A program made the position numbers and the translations under genes. A stretch of DNA of 64,000 bases from Oceanobacillus caeni (GTDB lineage Bacteria > Bacillota > Bacilli > Bacillales > Amphibacillaceae): the NCBI RefSeq assembly GCF_019037185.1, contig NZ_JAHHXM010000003.1:62001-126000 (forward strand). Reading direction: 5' to 3'. Position 1 is the first letter of the stretch. Every line of letters starts with the position of its first letter. Shown here piece by piece: positions 54,377 through 63,798 of the stretch. The notes beneath the pieces were generated by a model, which did no database searches, was not told the origin of the DNA, and saw nothing but the letters and a program-made list of their open reading frames with translations.

Positions 54377-54980
54377 TTAAACTATTTTCTTTATGACTCA
54401 AATAATTATCAAGGTCTTGTTGATAGTTAAAAATTTCAACTTCTAGTGGACTTGGTTCTTCATTAAAGCGTTTATTAAACCAGTGATTAAAAAAAAGGAT
54501 TGTTCCTAAGCCTAATCCTATGGAATAAGGTATTTGAATCCATAATGGAAATTCGTTTTCTTCACCAGTTAATAATAGATGAAGCTTTTGTTGCACTTCC
54601 TGCATACTAACATCATAATGAAAGTTCATAATTGTCATCGCAGTACCAATAAACAATACAAGCCACACGCATGCTACAAGGAAGACAGAATTGGTTTTTT
54701 TACTCGAAATTACTCTAACAATGCTCTGATTTGGTCCTACAAGTTGAATCTCTACATCTTCATAACTTTTAGTTAAATGTTCTATTAATAAAAAACTATC
54801 GATTACTACTAAATTTTTATCCTTTTTCGTTAGGCGATAAATTGGTGTATTTTCTAATTTCTTCTTTAATGAAGTGTCAGCTGTTGAAACATAAGCAATG
54901 TCTTTTAAAAAAATTTCACATAAGTTAGGGAAGTTGGCATTTTTTTTCATCCGTAAATATACAATGTTCGTCAAGGTCAT
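54354..54980 (-). CDS. spoVAA: Stage V sporulation protein AA
   Basis: The 208-residue protein has a soluble N-terminal domain (1-95) and two membrane helices at about 100-120 and 148-168, as in SpoVAA. AAGGATGGG precedes the ATG. It is the first gene of the shortened operon spoVAA-AB-AF. It lies 115 bases after sigF, separated by a terminator. A sigma-G promoter is expected but I found no clear match. Confidence 0.92.
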   Translation of the reverse strand: MTLTNIVYLRMKKNANFPNLCEIFLKDIAYVSTADTSLKKKLENTPIYRLTKKDKNLVVIDSFLLIEHLTKSYEDVEIQLVGPNQSIVRVISSKKTNSVFLVACVWLVLFIGTAMTIMNFHYDVSMQEVQQKLHLLLTGEENEFPLWIQIPYSIGLGLGTILFFNHWFNKRFNEEPSPLEVEIFNYQQDLDNYLSHKENSLNVREPSN

Positions 54981-55054
54981 CCCATCCTTAAATAAATGAA
55001 CTGTACGTTTAGTATTACCAAGTAAAGACTTTTTATCAGTACAATTTCAAACAG

Positions 55055-55086
55055 AAAAAACCACCACATTAATGTGATGGCTTTTT
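55055..55086 (-). terminator. Terminator of the spoIIA operon
   Basis: AAAAACCACCACATT pairs, with G-T pairs, with AATGTGATGGCTTTTT. Six T follow on the minus strand. Confidence 0.85.
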
Positions 55087-55095
55087 CGAACTCCT

Positions 55096-55857
55096 CTACA
55101 AATCCATATTACCTTTCATTTCTTTTAATATTTTCTTCTCAAGTCTAGATACTTGTACTTGAGAAATACCTAATCTATCTGCAACTTCGGTTTGGGTTTG
55201 ATCTTTATAATATCGTAAGTAAATAATAAGTCGTTCCCTTTCATTTAAATTCTTAATTGCTTCTTGCAATGTTAATTTATCAAACCATTTTGTATCAGTG
55301 TCTGCTATTTGGTCTAATAATGTAATAGGATCCCCATCATTTTCAAATACAGTTTCATGAATGGAATGCGGAGATTTAGATGCTTCTTGTGCATGAACGA
55401 CATCTTCTGGTGTTATTTCTAAAGCCTCCGCAATTTCATTAACTGTTGGTGATCGTCCTAATTGTTTCGTTAATTCATCTTTTTTTCTTCTTATTTTATT
55501 TCCAATTTCCTTTAAAGAGCGACTAACCTTTATACTTCCATCATCCCTAATAAAACGTTGAATTTCTCCAATAATCATCGGTACCGCATAAGTAGAAAAT
55601 TTAACGTCAAAGGAAAGGTCAAATTTATCAATCGACTTTATTAGTCCGATACTCCCTATTTGAAATAGATCATCTGGATCATAACCCCTATTAATAAAAC
55701 GCTGAACAACTGACCAAACAAGCCGGATATTCTTTTCTACTAATATATCTCTTGCTTCTTTATTCCCTTGTTGGCTCTGTAAAATATAATCTTTTACTTG
55801 TTCATCCGTTAAGGTTTCTTCACCCTTTGTCTTTTTTACATTTACATTCATAGGCAC
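55096..55857 (-). CDS. sigF: RNA polymerase sigma-F factor
   Basis: Sigma-F is the first forespore-specific sigma factor. The 253-residue protein has region 2 (DPDDLFQIGSIGLIKSIDKFD), region 3 and region 4 with a helix-turn-helix (TQTEVADRLGISQVQVSRLEKK). It is the last gene of spoIIAA-spoIIAB-sigF, 5 bases after spoIIAB. It is held inactive by SpoIIAB. Confidence 0.97.
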   Translation of the reverse strand: MPMNVNVKKTKGEETLTDEQVKDYILQSQQGNKEARDILVEKNIRLVWSVVQRFINRGYDPDDLFQIGSIGLIKSIDKFDLSFDVKFSTYAVPMIIGEIQRFIRDDGSIKVSRSLKEIGNKIRRKKDELTKQLGRSPTVNEIAEALEITPEDVVHAQEASKSPHSIHETVFENDGDPITLLDQIADTDTKWFDKLTLQEAIKNLNERERLIIYLRYYKDQTQTEVADRLGISQVQVSRLEKKILKEMKGNMDL

Positions 55858-55862
55858 ATATC

Positions 55863-56303
55863 CTAATTATAAACCGTCTTTGATTTTACTAGTTGCTTTC
55901 TCATGTAGAGCGTAGTTCCATCGGATTTTGAAGAAGTGACCTTAACAGAGTCCATAAAGTTCTCGATAATAGTAAAGCCCATTCCAGACCTTTCTAGTTC
56001 AGGTTTTGAAGTATATAAAGGTTGTCTCGCTTGATCAATATCACCAATTCCGATTCCAAAATCTTTCACCGTTATTTCAATTTCATCATTTTCAATGACA
56101 CACTTAATCATCACTTTATGATCAGGTTCGTTGTTATATCCGTGTATGATGGCATTCGTTACCGCTTCTGAGACCACTGTTTTAATTTCTGTTAACTCGT
56201 CCATCGTAGGATCTAACTGAGAAATAAACGCGCCAACCGTAACCCTTGCAAATGCCTCATTTTCACTTTTACTAGAAAATTCTACAACCATTTCATTTCT
56301 CAT
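55863..56303 (-). CDS. spoIIAB: Anti-sigma-F factor and serine kinase SpoIIAB
   Basis: The 146-residue GHKL kinase binds and inhibits sigma-F and phosphorylates SpoIIAA. The N box ([13 protein letters not shown] near 46) and G boxes ([23 protein letters not shown]) are intact. Its start overlaps the end of spoIIAA by four bases (ATGA). Confidence 0.96.
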   Translation of the reverse strand: MRNEMVVEFSSKSENEAFARVTVGAFISQLDPTMDELTEIKTVVSEAVTNAIIHGYNNEPDHKVMIKCVIENDEIEITVKDFGIGIGDIDQARQPLYTSKPELERSGMGFTIIENFMDSVKVTSSKSDGTTLYMRKQLVKSKTVYN

Positions 56304-56653
56304 GAAGCCACCCCCAAAGTTTCTAACGCAAATGCTTCATTTTCTTCTAAGCGAATAATCTTAAATAATCCAGACATTTCAAACAAACGTTTGACCGTTG
56401 GAGAAATGGAACATACGACCATCTCTCCACCTAATTGTAAAACCTCTTTATATCGGCCAAGAATAACTCCTAGACCCGAACTGTCCATAAAAGAAACATT
56501 TTCTAAATTTAAAATGACATGCTTAATTGGATTTTTATACATCATGTCCTTCCACTTATCCCGTAAGCTTTCTGCTTCATGGTGGTCTAATTCACCTGAC
56601 AGTCTAACGATTAATACATCTTCTTTTACATCAAAAACTGAATGCAGCCCCAT
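56300..56653 (-). CDS. spoIIAA: Anti-anti-sigma factor SpoIIAA
   Basis: The 117-residue STAS-domain protein frees sigma-F from SpoIIAB when dephosphorylated by SpoIIE. The phosphorylated serine is Ser58 in FMDSSGLGV. It heads the spoIIA operon, and AAGGAGG precedes the ATG. A sigma-H-like promoter lies in the gap after dacF. Confidence 0.96.
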   Translation of the reverse strand: MGLHSVFDVKEDVLIVRLSGELDHHEAESLRDKWKDMMYKNPIKHVILNLENVSFMDSSGLGVILGRYKEVLQLGGEMVVCSISPTVKRLFEMSGLFKIIRLEENEAFALETLGVAS

Positions 56654-56691
56654 CCTAAAAAATCTCCTCCTTACATTCTTCTGTATTTCTT

Positions 56692-56717
56692 CTTCTTGAT
56701 GACAAGGGCTAATTCCT
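56692..56717 (-). promoter_or_regulatory. Candidate sigma-H promoter of spoIIA
   Basis: On the minus strand AGGAATT (56711-56717) matches the sigma-H -35 and is followed about 13 bases later by AAGAAG, near the expected GAAT. spoIIA is sigma-H dependent in B. subtilis; the -10 is imperfect. Confidence 0.4.
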
Positions 56718-56764
56718 GCTTTATGACAAAAGAAGTCCTTATTCGTCTAAATTAGAAGATATTA

Positions 56765-57943
56765 TTAATTTTTCGCCATTTCTTGCAGTGTTCGTTTTAA
56801 CAAAGTGAAATAGGATGCTTGGGTGACATCATTATTTACCGTTAGTGGAATTTCTGAAATAATTTCATTTCCATTTTTAACGGTTAATGTACCTACTTCA
56901 TCTCCTCTATTTATAGGTAAAGTAAACTTTTCTTTCAATTTCATTTCTGTTGTTACCTCTTCAGTAGACTCTCCTTTTTTATGTAATGTACTAACAGATT
57001 CAGGAACAATTATTTCAATATTGTCTTCTTCCGCTTTAATTAATTTTAAGTTTGAAACAACCTGATCCTTTTCAAATAATTGTTGTGTTTCAAATTGATT
57101 AAACGCAAAGTCAAGCATACTAGAAATGGTTGCATTTCTTTCCTTTGTAGTATTTGCACCCATTACAACGGCGATGACACGCATATCATTCTTTTCTGCC
57201 GTAGCAGTTAAGCAATATTTTGCTTCATTTGTGTAACCTGTTTTTAATCCGTCTACTCCTGGATAGAATTTCACTAATTTATTCGTATTCACGAGCCAAA
57301 ATTCATTTTCTTTTCCTTTTCTTAAATAATCCTCATAAATCGATGTATAATTTGTAATATCCTCATATTTTAATAATTCTTTTGCAATCATTGCCATATC
57401 ATATGAAGTGCTGTAATGATCATCACTTGGTAAACCAGTCGTATTTTGGAACTTCGTATTTTTCAAACCAAGTTCTTTCACTTTTTCATTCATTCTTTTC
57501 ACAAAGGCTTCTTCACTTCCTGCAAGTCGTTCAGCTATTGCAACGCTAGCATCATTTCCAGAAGCAACAGCTATTCCTTTTAATAAATCATCTACGGACA
57601 TTTCTTCCCCCGCTTCAAGGAATATTTGGGAACCTCCCATTGATGCGGCCCGCTCACTTACTCGAATCATTTCATTTTTCTTTAAGTCCCCGTGATCTAT
57701 TGCCTCCATAATAAGTAGTAGTGTCATTAATTTTGTCATACTAGCTGGCGGAAGTACTTCATGGGCATTTTTGTCGAATAAAATAGTTCCGGTATCTCTT
57801 TCTATCAAGATAGCCGATTTTGCATCAGGAGCTAGATTTAAGGATTCGCTTTTTTCATCTTCCGGCTTTTCTTCCGCAAAGACTGGCAATCCTAATACAA
57901 ATAATGAAAAAATCATGCTGATAATGAGAATACACTTTTTCAT
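56765..57943 (-). CDS. dacF: D-alanyl-D-alanine carboxypeptidase DacF
   Basis: DacF trims spore cortex peptides from the forespore side. A signal peptide (cleaved near 24) precedes the penicillin-binding fold with Ser68-MT-Lys71, SGN at 128-130 (VASGNDASVA) and KTG (DGLKTGYTNEA), then the PBP5-type C-terminal domain. It lies upstream of spoIIAA and, as in B. subtilis, could be read through into it. The purine nucleoside phosphorylase gene between dacF and deoB is absent. Confidence 0.94.
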   Translation of the reverse strand: MKKCILIISMIFSLFVLGLPVFAEEKPEDEKSESLNLAPDAKSAILIERDTGTILFDKNAHEVLPPASMTKLMTLLLIMEAIDHGDLKKNEMIRVSERAASMGGSQIFLEAGEEMSVDDLLKGIAVASGNDASVAIAERLAGSEEAFVKRMNEKVKELGLKNTKFQNTTGLPSDDHYSTSYDMAMIAKELLKYEDITNYTSIYEDYLRKGKENEFWLVNTNKLVKFYPGVDGLKTGYTNEAKYCLTATAEKNDMRVIAVVMGANTTKERNATISSMLDFAFNQFETQQLFEKDQVVSNLKLIKAEEDNIEIIVPESVSTLHKKGESTEEVTTEMKLKEKFTLPINRGDEVGTLTVKNGNEIISEIPLTVNNDVTQASYFTLLKRTLQEMAKN

Positions 57944-58008
57944 AGTTTTACCTCCAAACTCAATATAACTTTATTTTTTCCATCTTTATATCGAAATATA
58001 CAAATAAA

Positions 58009-58034
58009 AAAGAGCACTACCTCTAGTGCTCTTT
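58009..58034 (-). terminator. Terminator of deoB
   Basis: AAAGAGCACTA and TAGTGCTCTTT form an 11-bp stem with a CCTC loop. TTTTATTTG follows on the minus strand. Confidence 0.88.
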
Positions 58035-58041
58035 CCGTTTC

Positions 58042-59223
58042 TTATTCGATAATCTCATGCAAAAAACTATTTCCGTGTTCTGGCAATTTCACTTGAAAGT
58101 TATCTGCCACCGTTGCGCCTACATCTGCAAATGTTTTCCGAATAGGCAACGCTTTACCTTGCTTCATATTTTTATGGTGAATAAGTAATGGAACAAATTC
58201 TCTCGTATGGTCTGTGCCATGATGAACAGGATCATTCCCATGGTCAGCTGTAATAATAAGTAAATCATCTTCATTCAATAAAGCTAAGACTTCGGGTAAG
58301 CGTTTATCATACTCCTCTAAAGCCTTGCCATACCCTATTGGGTCACGCCTATGGCCATATTTAGCATCGAAATCAACTAAATTAAGAAAACTTAGTCCAT
58401 TGAAATCCTTTTTCATGGAATCTATGAGTTTTGTCATTCCATCGTCATTATCTGTAGTTCGAATAGCCTCTGTAACTCCTTCTCCATCGTAAATATCAGA
58501 AATTTTCCCAAGAGCAATAACATCAAGGCCATTATCTTGTAATTCATTCATTACAGTTCTACCAAACGGTTTAAGAGCATAATCATGACGGTTGGCCGTA
58601 CGTTCAAATGCTCCAGGTTTCCCAATAAAAGGACGGGCAATAACTCGTCCAACCATATATTTTTCATCTAGAGTCAGTTCTCGTGCAATTTCACAAATTC
58701 GGTACAATTCATCAACTGGAATAATTTCCTCATGTGCAGCAATTTGCAATACAGAATCTGCAGAAGTATAAACAATTAAGGAACCCGTTTTCATATGCTC
58801 CTCGCCAAGTTCTTCTATAATTTTTGTACCAGAAGCCGGCTTATTTCCAATAACTTTTCTTCCTGTTTTACCTTCTAATAATTGAACAAGTTCGGTTGGA
58901 AATCCTTCAGGAAATGTTTTAAAAGGTTGTTTAATATTTAATCCCATAATTTCCCAATGGCCTGTCATTGTATCTTTACCATTTGAAGCTTCTTGCATTT
59001 TTGTATAGTGAGCTTTAGGTTTTACTGCTTTTTCTATTCCTTTTATCTCACAAATATTACTTAATCCCAATTCACCCATGTTCGGCATATGAAGTCCATT
59101 CATTTCATCTGCAATATGACCTAAAGTATCCGCACCTTTGTCATTATATTTTTCCGCATCAGGGGCTTCACCAATACCTACTGAATCCAAAACAATAAGA
59201 AAAATTCGTTTGAAATTAGTCAT
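58042..59223 (-). CDS. deoB: Phosphopentomutase
   Basis: The enzyme interconverts (deoxy)ribose 1- and 5-phosphates for nucleoside use (drm in B. subtilis). Alkaline-phosphatase-fold metal motifs are [12 protein letters not shown] at the start, ADHGNDP and HTREFVPLL near the end. GGGAGG precedes the ATG ending at 59223 (393 residues). In B. subtilis punA follows it; here a terminator follows instead. Confidence 0.95.
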   Translation of the reverse strand: MTNFKRIFLIVLDSVGIGEAPDAEKYNDKGADTLGHIADEMNGLHMPNMGELGLSNICEIKGIEKAVKPKAHYTKMQEASNGKDTMTGHWEIMGLNIKQPFKTFPEGFPTELVQLLEGKTGRKVIGNKPASGTKIIEELGEEHMKTGSLIVYTSADSVLQIAAHEEIIPVDELYRICEIARELTLDEKYMVGRVIARPFIGKPGAFERTANRHDYALKPFGRTVMNELQDNGLDVIALGKISDIYDGEGVTEAIRTTDNDDGMTKLIDSMKKDFNGLSFLNLVDFDAKYGHRRDPIGYGKALEEYDKRLPEVLALLNEDDLLIITADHGNDPVHHGTDHTREFVPLLIHHKNMKQGKALPIRKTFADVGATVADNFQVKLPEHGNSFLHEIIE

Positions 59224-59318
59224 TAAAAAACCTCCCAATACTATATTCCCGATTTCTAACATATATATGTAAATGCATGCGTAAATTTTCTTTACCTTAT
59301 ACTTCCGTTACATGTTAA

Positions 59319-60209
59319 TTACGCTCTTGGATGGTAGGTTTTATACATATCTTTTAATCTAGTTTTTGATACATGTGTATAGATTTGTGTTGTTGAAATA
59401 TCTTCATGCCCCAACATCTCTTGAACGATACGTAAGTCCGCCCCATTTTCTAATAAATGAGTAGCAAAGGAATGTCTTAATGTATGTGGAGTTATTTCTT
59501 TACTTATACCAACTTCTAAAGCAATCTTTTTTAAAATTTTCCAGAATCCCTGTCTCGTTAACGGCCTCCCATGCTGGTTTAAAAACAGTGTTGGATTAGT
59601 ATTATGTTTTAGCAATTTCCCTCTTCCATGTTGTAAATATTGCTCTATTGCATGTATGGCAACCTCTCCGATAGGTACAATTCTTTCTTTTGAGCCTTTT
59701 CCAAAGCATTGAACAAAACCCATTGTTAAGTGTAAATCACTTACTTTTAAAGTAACCAATTCAGTTACCCTAAGTCCGGTTGCATACATTAGTTCCAACA
59801 TTGCTTTATTACGATATGCCAAAGGAGATTTCGTTTCAATGGAAAGAAGTTGTTCTACCTCTGTTTGGGATAGAACGTCTGGAAGTTTTCTTTCTTTTTT
59901 CGGTGTTTCAATATGTAAGCTCACATCCTGGTTAACTACCTTTTCTCTTACTAAAAATTGATGAAAAGAACGAATCGATGATATATGTCTGGAAATGGTA
60001 GAAGTCGACTTACCCCCATCTTTTAAAGCATATAGAAAATGAATAATTTCAATTCTAGTAACGGAATTCCAGGATTTCACCTCTAACTTCTTCACTAAAA
60101 AATTAGTATAATCTTTTAAATCACGTCTATAAGACTTTAGTGTATTCTCAGAAAGCCCTCTTTCAATCTGTAAAAAATGAAAATAATCCTCTAGTGCATC
60201 ATTTAGCAT
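59319..60209 (-). CDS. xerD: Site-specific tyrosine recombinase XerD
   Basis: XerD (B. subtilis ripX) resolves chromosome dimers at dif with XerC/CodV. All catalytic residues are present in the 296 residues: Arg147 (GLRVTEL), Lys171, His242 and Arg245 (HTLRH), His268 (LGHED) and Tyr277. The N-terminal core-binding domain covers about 1-90. It lies 4 bases after yqzK. No mobile element signatures surround it, so it is the housekeeping enzyme. Confidence 0.95.
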   Translation of the reverse strand: MLNDALEDYFHFLQIERGLSENTLKSYRRDLKDYTNFLVKKLEVKSWNSVTRIEIIHFLYALKDGGKSTSTISRHISSIRSFHQFLVREKVVNQDVSLHIETPKKERKLPDVLSQTEVEQLLSIETKSPLAYRNKAMLELMYATGLRVTELVTLKVSDLHLTMGFVQCFGKGSKERIVPIGEVAIHAIEQYLQHGRGKLLKHNTNPTLFLNQHGRPLTRQGFWKILKKIALEVGISKEITPHTLRHSFATHLLENGADLRIVQEMLGHEDISTTQIYTHVSKTRLKDMYKTYHPRA

Positions 60210-60213
60210 ATTT

Positions 60214-60420
60214 TTATTCCCCTAATCTAAAAAATAGATTCATTCTATCCATAATCTCTTCATTTGAATTAAAAACCTTTACAGAAGGTCCTTCAGGTTG
60301 ATCATATTTATGATAATTTTCATATTCAGCATGCATCATCTTTAATCCAAAATAGAATAGACAAGTACATATAGTAAAGATTACGAAAACTTTCAATGTA
60401 TCCCATATCAATTGTTTCAT
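60214..60420 (-). CDS. yqzK: YqzK-like small membrane protein (DUF4227)
   Basis: The 68-residue product has one N-terminal membrane helix (about 6-28) and a polar tail. It matches the DUF4227 family and the yqzK position between fur and xerD. AGGAGA precedes the ATG. Function is unknown. It is almost certainly cotranscribed with xerD (4-base gap). Confidence 0.8.
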   Translation of the reverse strand: MKQLIWDTLKVFVIFTICTCLFYFGLKMMHAEYENYHKYDQPEGPSVKVFNSNEEIMDRMNLFFRLGE

Positions 60421-60593
60421 ATGGCATATCTCCTTTTTAAAGTTACTTCCTTCTTAAAAGATATGCCAATTTCAAATCATAATATACATATAGATAGTTA
60501 AATTTTTAAATAGTACTTAATTTTAATGTACTCTCTTTTTTTACGTATGTAAAAAAAGAAAGCACAAACCTTTATCATTCTTATCCATAATAA

Positions 60594-60623
60594 AAGCCTT
60601 CTTTCCCATAGAAAAAAAGGCTT
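60594..60623 (-). terminator. Terminator of fur
   Basis: AAGCCTT and AAGGCTT with an inner CTTTC/GAAAG-type stem lie just past the fur stop. TTTTATTATGG follows on the minus strand. Confidence 0.8.
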
Positions 60624-60631
60624 AATTCTTC

Positions 60632-61090
60632 TTATTGTGTTGCTTTAACTGCTGATTTTTGACATTGTTTACATATACCATGAAATGTTAAACGATGGTC
60701 TTGAACTTGAAATCCCCAATCTCTTTGTACAATTTTCTCTACGTCTTCTAATAAGTCATTTTCAATTTCTTCTACTGACCCACATTCGACGCAAACGAGA
60801 TGATGATGAAAATGTTTAGCTCCTTCTTTTCTTAAATCGTATCGGGAGACCCCATCACCAAAATTAATCTTATCAACAATCTTCAATTCAGATAGTAGCT
60901 CTAACGTACGATAAACAGTTGCTAAGCCAATTTCAGGTGCTTTTTCTTTAACTAATAAATAAACATCTTCTGCACTTAGATGGTCTTCTTCACGCTCAAG
61001 TAAAACTCGGACAGTTGCTTCTCTTTGTGGAGTTAATTTATAACTTTGAGAATGCAGCTGTTTTTTTATTCGTTCAATCCGATGTTCCAT
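60632..61090 (-). CDS. fur: Ferric uptake regulator Fur
   Basis: Fur represses iron-uptake genes when loaded with Fe2+. The winged-helix DNA-binding half (1-85, LTPQREATVRVLLE and GLATVYRTLELL) precedes the dimerisation domain with the metal-binding HFHHHLVC and two CxxC pairs (CVECG, CKQC). The ATG ending at 61090 is preceded by AGGGGAG, giving 152 residues. A perfect sigma-A consensus promoter and a palindrome lie upstream. Confidence 0.96.
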   Translation of the reverse strand: MEHRIERIKKQLHSQSYKLTPQREATVRVLLEREEDHLSAEDVYLLVKEKAPEIGLATVYRTLELLSELKIVDKINFGDGVSRYDLRKEGAKHFHHHLVCVECGSVEEIENDLLEDVEKIVQRDWGFQVQDHRLTFHGICKQCQKSAVKATQ

Positions 61091-61121
61091 AACTCGTCGC
61101 TCCCCTCTTACCATCTATTTT

Positions 61122-61150
61122 ATTATATGCACTCTGAAAAGGCGTGTCAA
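61122..61150 (-). promoter_or_regulatory. Consensus sigma-A promoter of fur
   Basis: On the minus strand TTGACA (61145-61150) and TATAAT (61122-61127) are exactly 17 bases apart, a perfect match to the vegetative consensus. It ends 31 bases before the fur ATG. Confidence 0.85.
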
Positions 61151-61154
61151 AAAT

Positions 61155-61193
61155 ATTATTACATTATATTTAAAATAATTATAATGTAATAAT
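61155..61193. promoter_or_regulatory. Palindrome upstream of fur (operator and/or spoIIM terminator)
   Basis: ATTATTACATTATA and TATAATGTAATAAT are perfect 14-bp inverted arms around an 11-base centre, immediately upstream of the fur -35. Each arm has TTATAAT-like words of PerR/Fur boxes, and TAATAAT-T-ATTATTC (61187-61201) is a 7-1-7 near match to a Fur box. As RNA it could also terminate spoIIM, since ATTTTTG follows. Confidence 0.55.
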
Positions 61194-61195
61194 TA

Positions 61196-61834
61196 TTATT
61201 CATAAAAAGATTTAATAAATGCTTCCATAGATCCATTCGCCACATAGGCCTCTACTCCTGAAGCAATTATAGCGGCTACCAATAAAAATCCAAACGATAA
61301 TAAATACTTGCCAAACGGCTGAAATGCTGGTCCAGTCGACCTTTTTGAAAATAGTTTATTTAATAATTTTAACGAAAAGATCATCGACAGTGTACCAGCA
61401 ATAATATATACAGGAATGACAATTAAATTTTGTGGAGCAATGGACAATGAAGCCAAGATTAATCCCTTAACGCCAATTTGATTCACTAAAAAACCAACAG
61501 AAAAACCAACAACAAGACCTTTAACATACAATAGAACCCACACGATAGGAAGTCCAATTACAGATAAACCTAGTAAAAATAAAATAACTAAATATTTAAT
61601 ATGATAAAAAAAGCTTTCTTTTAATATAAGTGTCTTTTCTATTGATTGACCCTCTACTATTTGAAGGAAAAATCGTTCTAAGTAAAAAAACAAATCTTGC
61701 TTTTGAACAAAGTTCATGCTGTTTACTATAATAGCACCAAAAATAATACCAGTTAAAAATAAAATCACCATAAACAAATATATTGTCGCATACTCTCTCA
61801 TGTGTTGAATAAAAACAGCTCTATTATTATTCAT
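61196..61834 (-). CDS. spoIIM: Stage II sporulation protein M
   Basis: SpoIIM joins SpoIID and SpoIIP in the complex that dissolves septal peptidoglycan and drives engulfment. The 212-residue protein has five predicted membrane helices. The ATG ending at 61834 has TGGAGG 6 bases upstream; six further upstream codons lack a better site. It lies between fur and the endonuclease Q-like gene, as in B. subtilis. Confidence 0.94.
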   Translation of the reverse strand: MNNNRAVFIQHMREYATIYLFMVILFLTGIIFGAIIVNSMNFVQKQDLFFYLERFFLQIVEGQSIEKTLILKESFFYHIKYLVILFLLGLSVIGLPIVWVLLYVKGLVVGFSVGFLVNQIGVKGLILASLSIAPQNLIVIPVYIIAGTLSMIFSLKLLNKLFSKRSTGPAFQPFGKYLLSFGFLLVAAIIASGVEAYVANGSMEAFIKSFYE

Positions 61835-61932
61835 CGGAATCCTCCATTTCAAAGATGGTTCTTATATTAAAAACTATGAAGAATTCCGATTAAAAATACC
61901 AAAATCTCTTTTTTATTCATAAATTCTATATT

Positions 61933-63102
61933 TTAATTATTCGAGACAGTTCCATATTTCCCGCCACCACCAGCTTTAACATGAAGTTTACCTTCTCTCA
62001 TGGAAATGATAGATTGTGCTATAGGATTGGGCACTACCTCTAGTAAGTCTTCCAAGCTTGCGTAATGAATAACATTCATTTCTGTGCCAAACCGGTCTAA
62101 TAATTTTTTAAACGTTTTTGGACCTAACTTTGGAAGATATTCAAGAGGCACTTGATATAAATATGGTGGTCGTTCTCTATTAGATTTTTCAACATTTGTT
62201 AATTCTTGAATTCTGTCAGAAACCCCTTTAATAATTTTCTTTGACTGACAATTCGGGCATATGGTACTATCGGGGGTTAGCTCTGTAAAACAATTATTAC
62301 AAACTGTCATATGGTATTTACCAAGTCTTGGATTCATCCCGAAATTTCGTTGGATTTTCCGACCATTCACTTCATGCAACGCCCAATAAAACTCTTTAAA
62401 AGTAGCATTTTCCATTACGATTTCTTGGTATTCTCTAGCTATTTTCGGAAGAGAATGAGCATCTGAGTTTGTTACAAACGTATAGGAATGAAGCTCTTCT
62501 ATATGATCCGCCATATAAGTATCCGAACTTAATCCTAACTCAATTCCATCAATTAAATCCGGATCGAATACCTCTGTTAAAGATTGATTTACCCCTTTCC
62601 CATAAAGACTCTTAAAAGGGGTAAAGACATGTGCTGGAATAAATATCCCTTCTAGTTCTTTTACTTTATATTGAAGTTCTTTAGCCGTTCCATAATATCT
62701 TTGAGAACTTAACGTGATGTTTTTCATCTTAGTTGTTAGCCACTCAGAGAAAATAGAGATATTTTCTAAATTCGGGAAAAAACATAATACATGAATGGGT
62801 CCCTTACAGTTTTCATCATAAATTTCAATCTCAGATCCCATTAATAAGGTTACTTCTTCAAAACGGATTCCACCGTCTTCAAGTTCTCTTGCTTTTCCTT
62901 CATTAATCAATCCTTTAATTTCCTGCTGTACATTAGGGGCATGACAATCAATTACCCCAACAAGATCTATCCCTTTATTTCTACTAGATTCTTCCAAAAT
63001 ATTACTCAAGGTTAAGCTTTTTGCCCCTGTAATTTTTACCGGTTTATTGTACATATCCCTTCCAATATGAATATGCAAATCTGCAAAATAGGAATTCAAC
63101 AT
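61933..63102 (-). CDS. Endonuclease Q family protein (PHP domain; YqxK-like)
   Basis: The 389-residue protein has an N-terminal PHP metal-dependent domain (HIH motif in ADLHIHIG, NSDAHS near 215), a zinc ribbon with two CxxC pairs (CNNC, CPNC; about 270-290), and a helix-hairpin-helix-like C-terminal part (LPKLGPKTFKKLLDRFG). Members of this family cut DNA at deaminated bases, so a DNA-repair role is likely. It follows nudF by about one base, forming an operon aimed at damaged nucleotides. Confidence 0.88.
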   Translation of the reverse strand: MLNSYFADLHIHIGRDMYNKPVKITGAKSLTLSNILEESSRNKGIDLVGVIDCHAPNVQQEIKGLINEGKARELEDGGIRFEEVTLLMGSEIEIYDENCKGPIHVLCFFPNLENISIFSEWLTTKMKNITLSSQRYYGTAKELQYKVKELEGIFIPAHVFTPFKSLYGKGVNQSLTEVFDPDLIDGIELGLSSDTYMADHIEELHSYTFVTNSDAHSLPKIAREYQEIVMENATFKEFYWALHEVNGRKIQRNFGMNPRLGKYHMTVCNNCFTELTPDSTICPNCQSKKIIKGVSDRIQELTNVEKSNRERPPYLYQVPLEYLPKLGPKTFKKLLDRFGTEMNVIHYASLEDLLEVVPNPIAQSIISMREGKLHVKAGGGGKYGTVSNN

Positions 63103-63103
63103 G

Positions 63104-63649
63104 TTACCTTCTTTCTAATGCATGTAAATATAAAACTGCATATGCTGTTTTGGCATCGTGAATTTTCTCTTCTTCCACATATTGTTTCGCTTCGTCTAAA
63201 GTTAATTCCACTAACTCTACGAATTCATCTTCATCAGCTGCTCTTGGGTTTTCAATTTTTTCAATATCATTTGTAATATAGATGTGAAGTAATTCATCAG
63301 CAAATCCTGGTGAGGAGTAAAAGGAAGTTACAAAGGATAAACTATTGGTAGAGTAACCAGTCTCTTCTTCTAATTCTCTGATTGCCGCAATCATTGGATT
63401 CTCACCAGGTTCCAATTTACCTGCTGGAATTTCTATAAGGGACCTTTCAAGTGGTTTGCGATATTGTTCCACAAACACTATCTTATTTTCTTTCGTGATA
63501 GCAATTACCGCAACCGCTCCAGGATGTTTAACTATTTCACGCTGAGATGTTTTACCATTTGGTAATTGAACTTCATCTACTTGTAATTGAACTATCTTTC
63601 CATCAAAAATCTTTTCTGACCTTATTGTTTTCTCTTCAAACTTTTTCAT
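63104..63649 (-). CDS. nudF: ADP-ribose pyrophosphatase
   Basis: This 181-residue Nudix hydrolase splits ADP-ribose to AMP and ribose 5-phosphate. The Nudix box is complete: Gly77, Glu83, Arg91-Glu92 and Glu95-Glu96 in the GX5EX7REUXEEXGU pattern. A preceding SLIEIPAGK is typical of NudF. It precedes the endonuclease Q-like gene and starts next to the divergent yqkF-like gene. Confidence 0.94.
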   Translation of the reverse strand: MKKFEEKTIRSEKIFDGKIVQLQVDEVQLPNGKTSQREIVKHPGAVAVIAITKENKIVFVEQYRKPLERSLIEIPAGKLEPGENPMIAAIRELEEETGYSTNSLSFVTSFYSSPGFADELLHIYITNDIEKIENPRAADEDEFVELVELTLDEAKQYVEEEKIHDAKTAYAVLYLHALERR

Positions 63650-63681
63650 ACGTTTTCTCCTATCAATTCATCTTTTCTTCT

Positions 63682-63710
63682 ATTTTAGCATACCCACTCC
63701 TTATACTAAA
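63682..63710 (-). promoter_or_regulatory. Possible nudF promoter
   Basis: On the minus strand TTTAGT and TAAAAT are 17 bases apart, with TGC before the -10 as an extended element. It is about 35 bases from the nudF ATG. Confidence 0.4.
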
Positions 63711-63798
63711 TTTTATTATCTGACCTAATTTCAATTTCCTTTCTTCCTTTAACTAAATATATTAAGATAAGATTAGTTGGTTACTTTGGAGGGATTAG

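Noticed and set aside
59319-60209. Phage or island integrase
   Set aside because: Sequence, length and neighbours (fur, yqzK, deoB) fit housekeeping XerD; no attachment site or mobile genes nearby.
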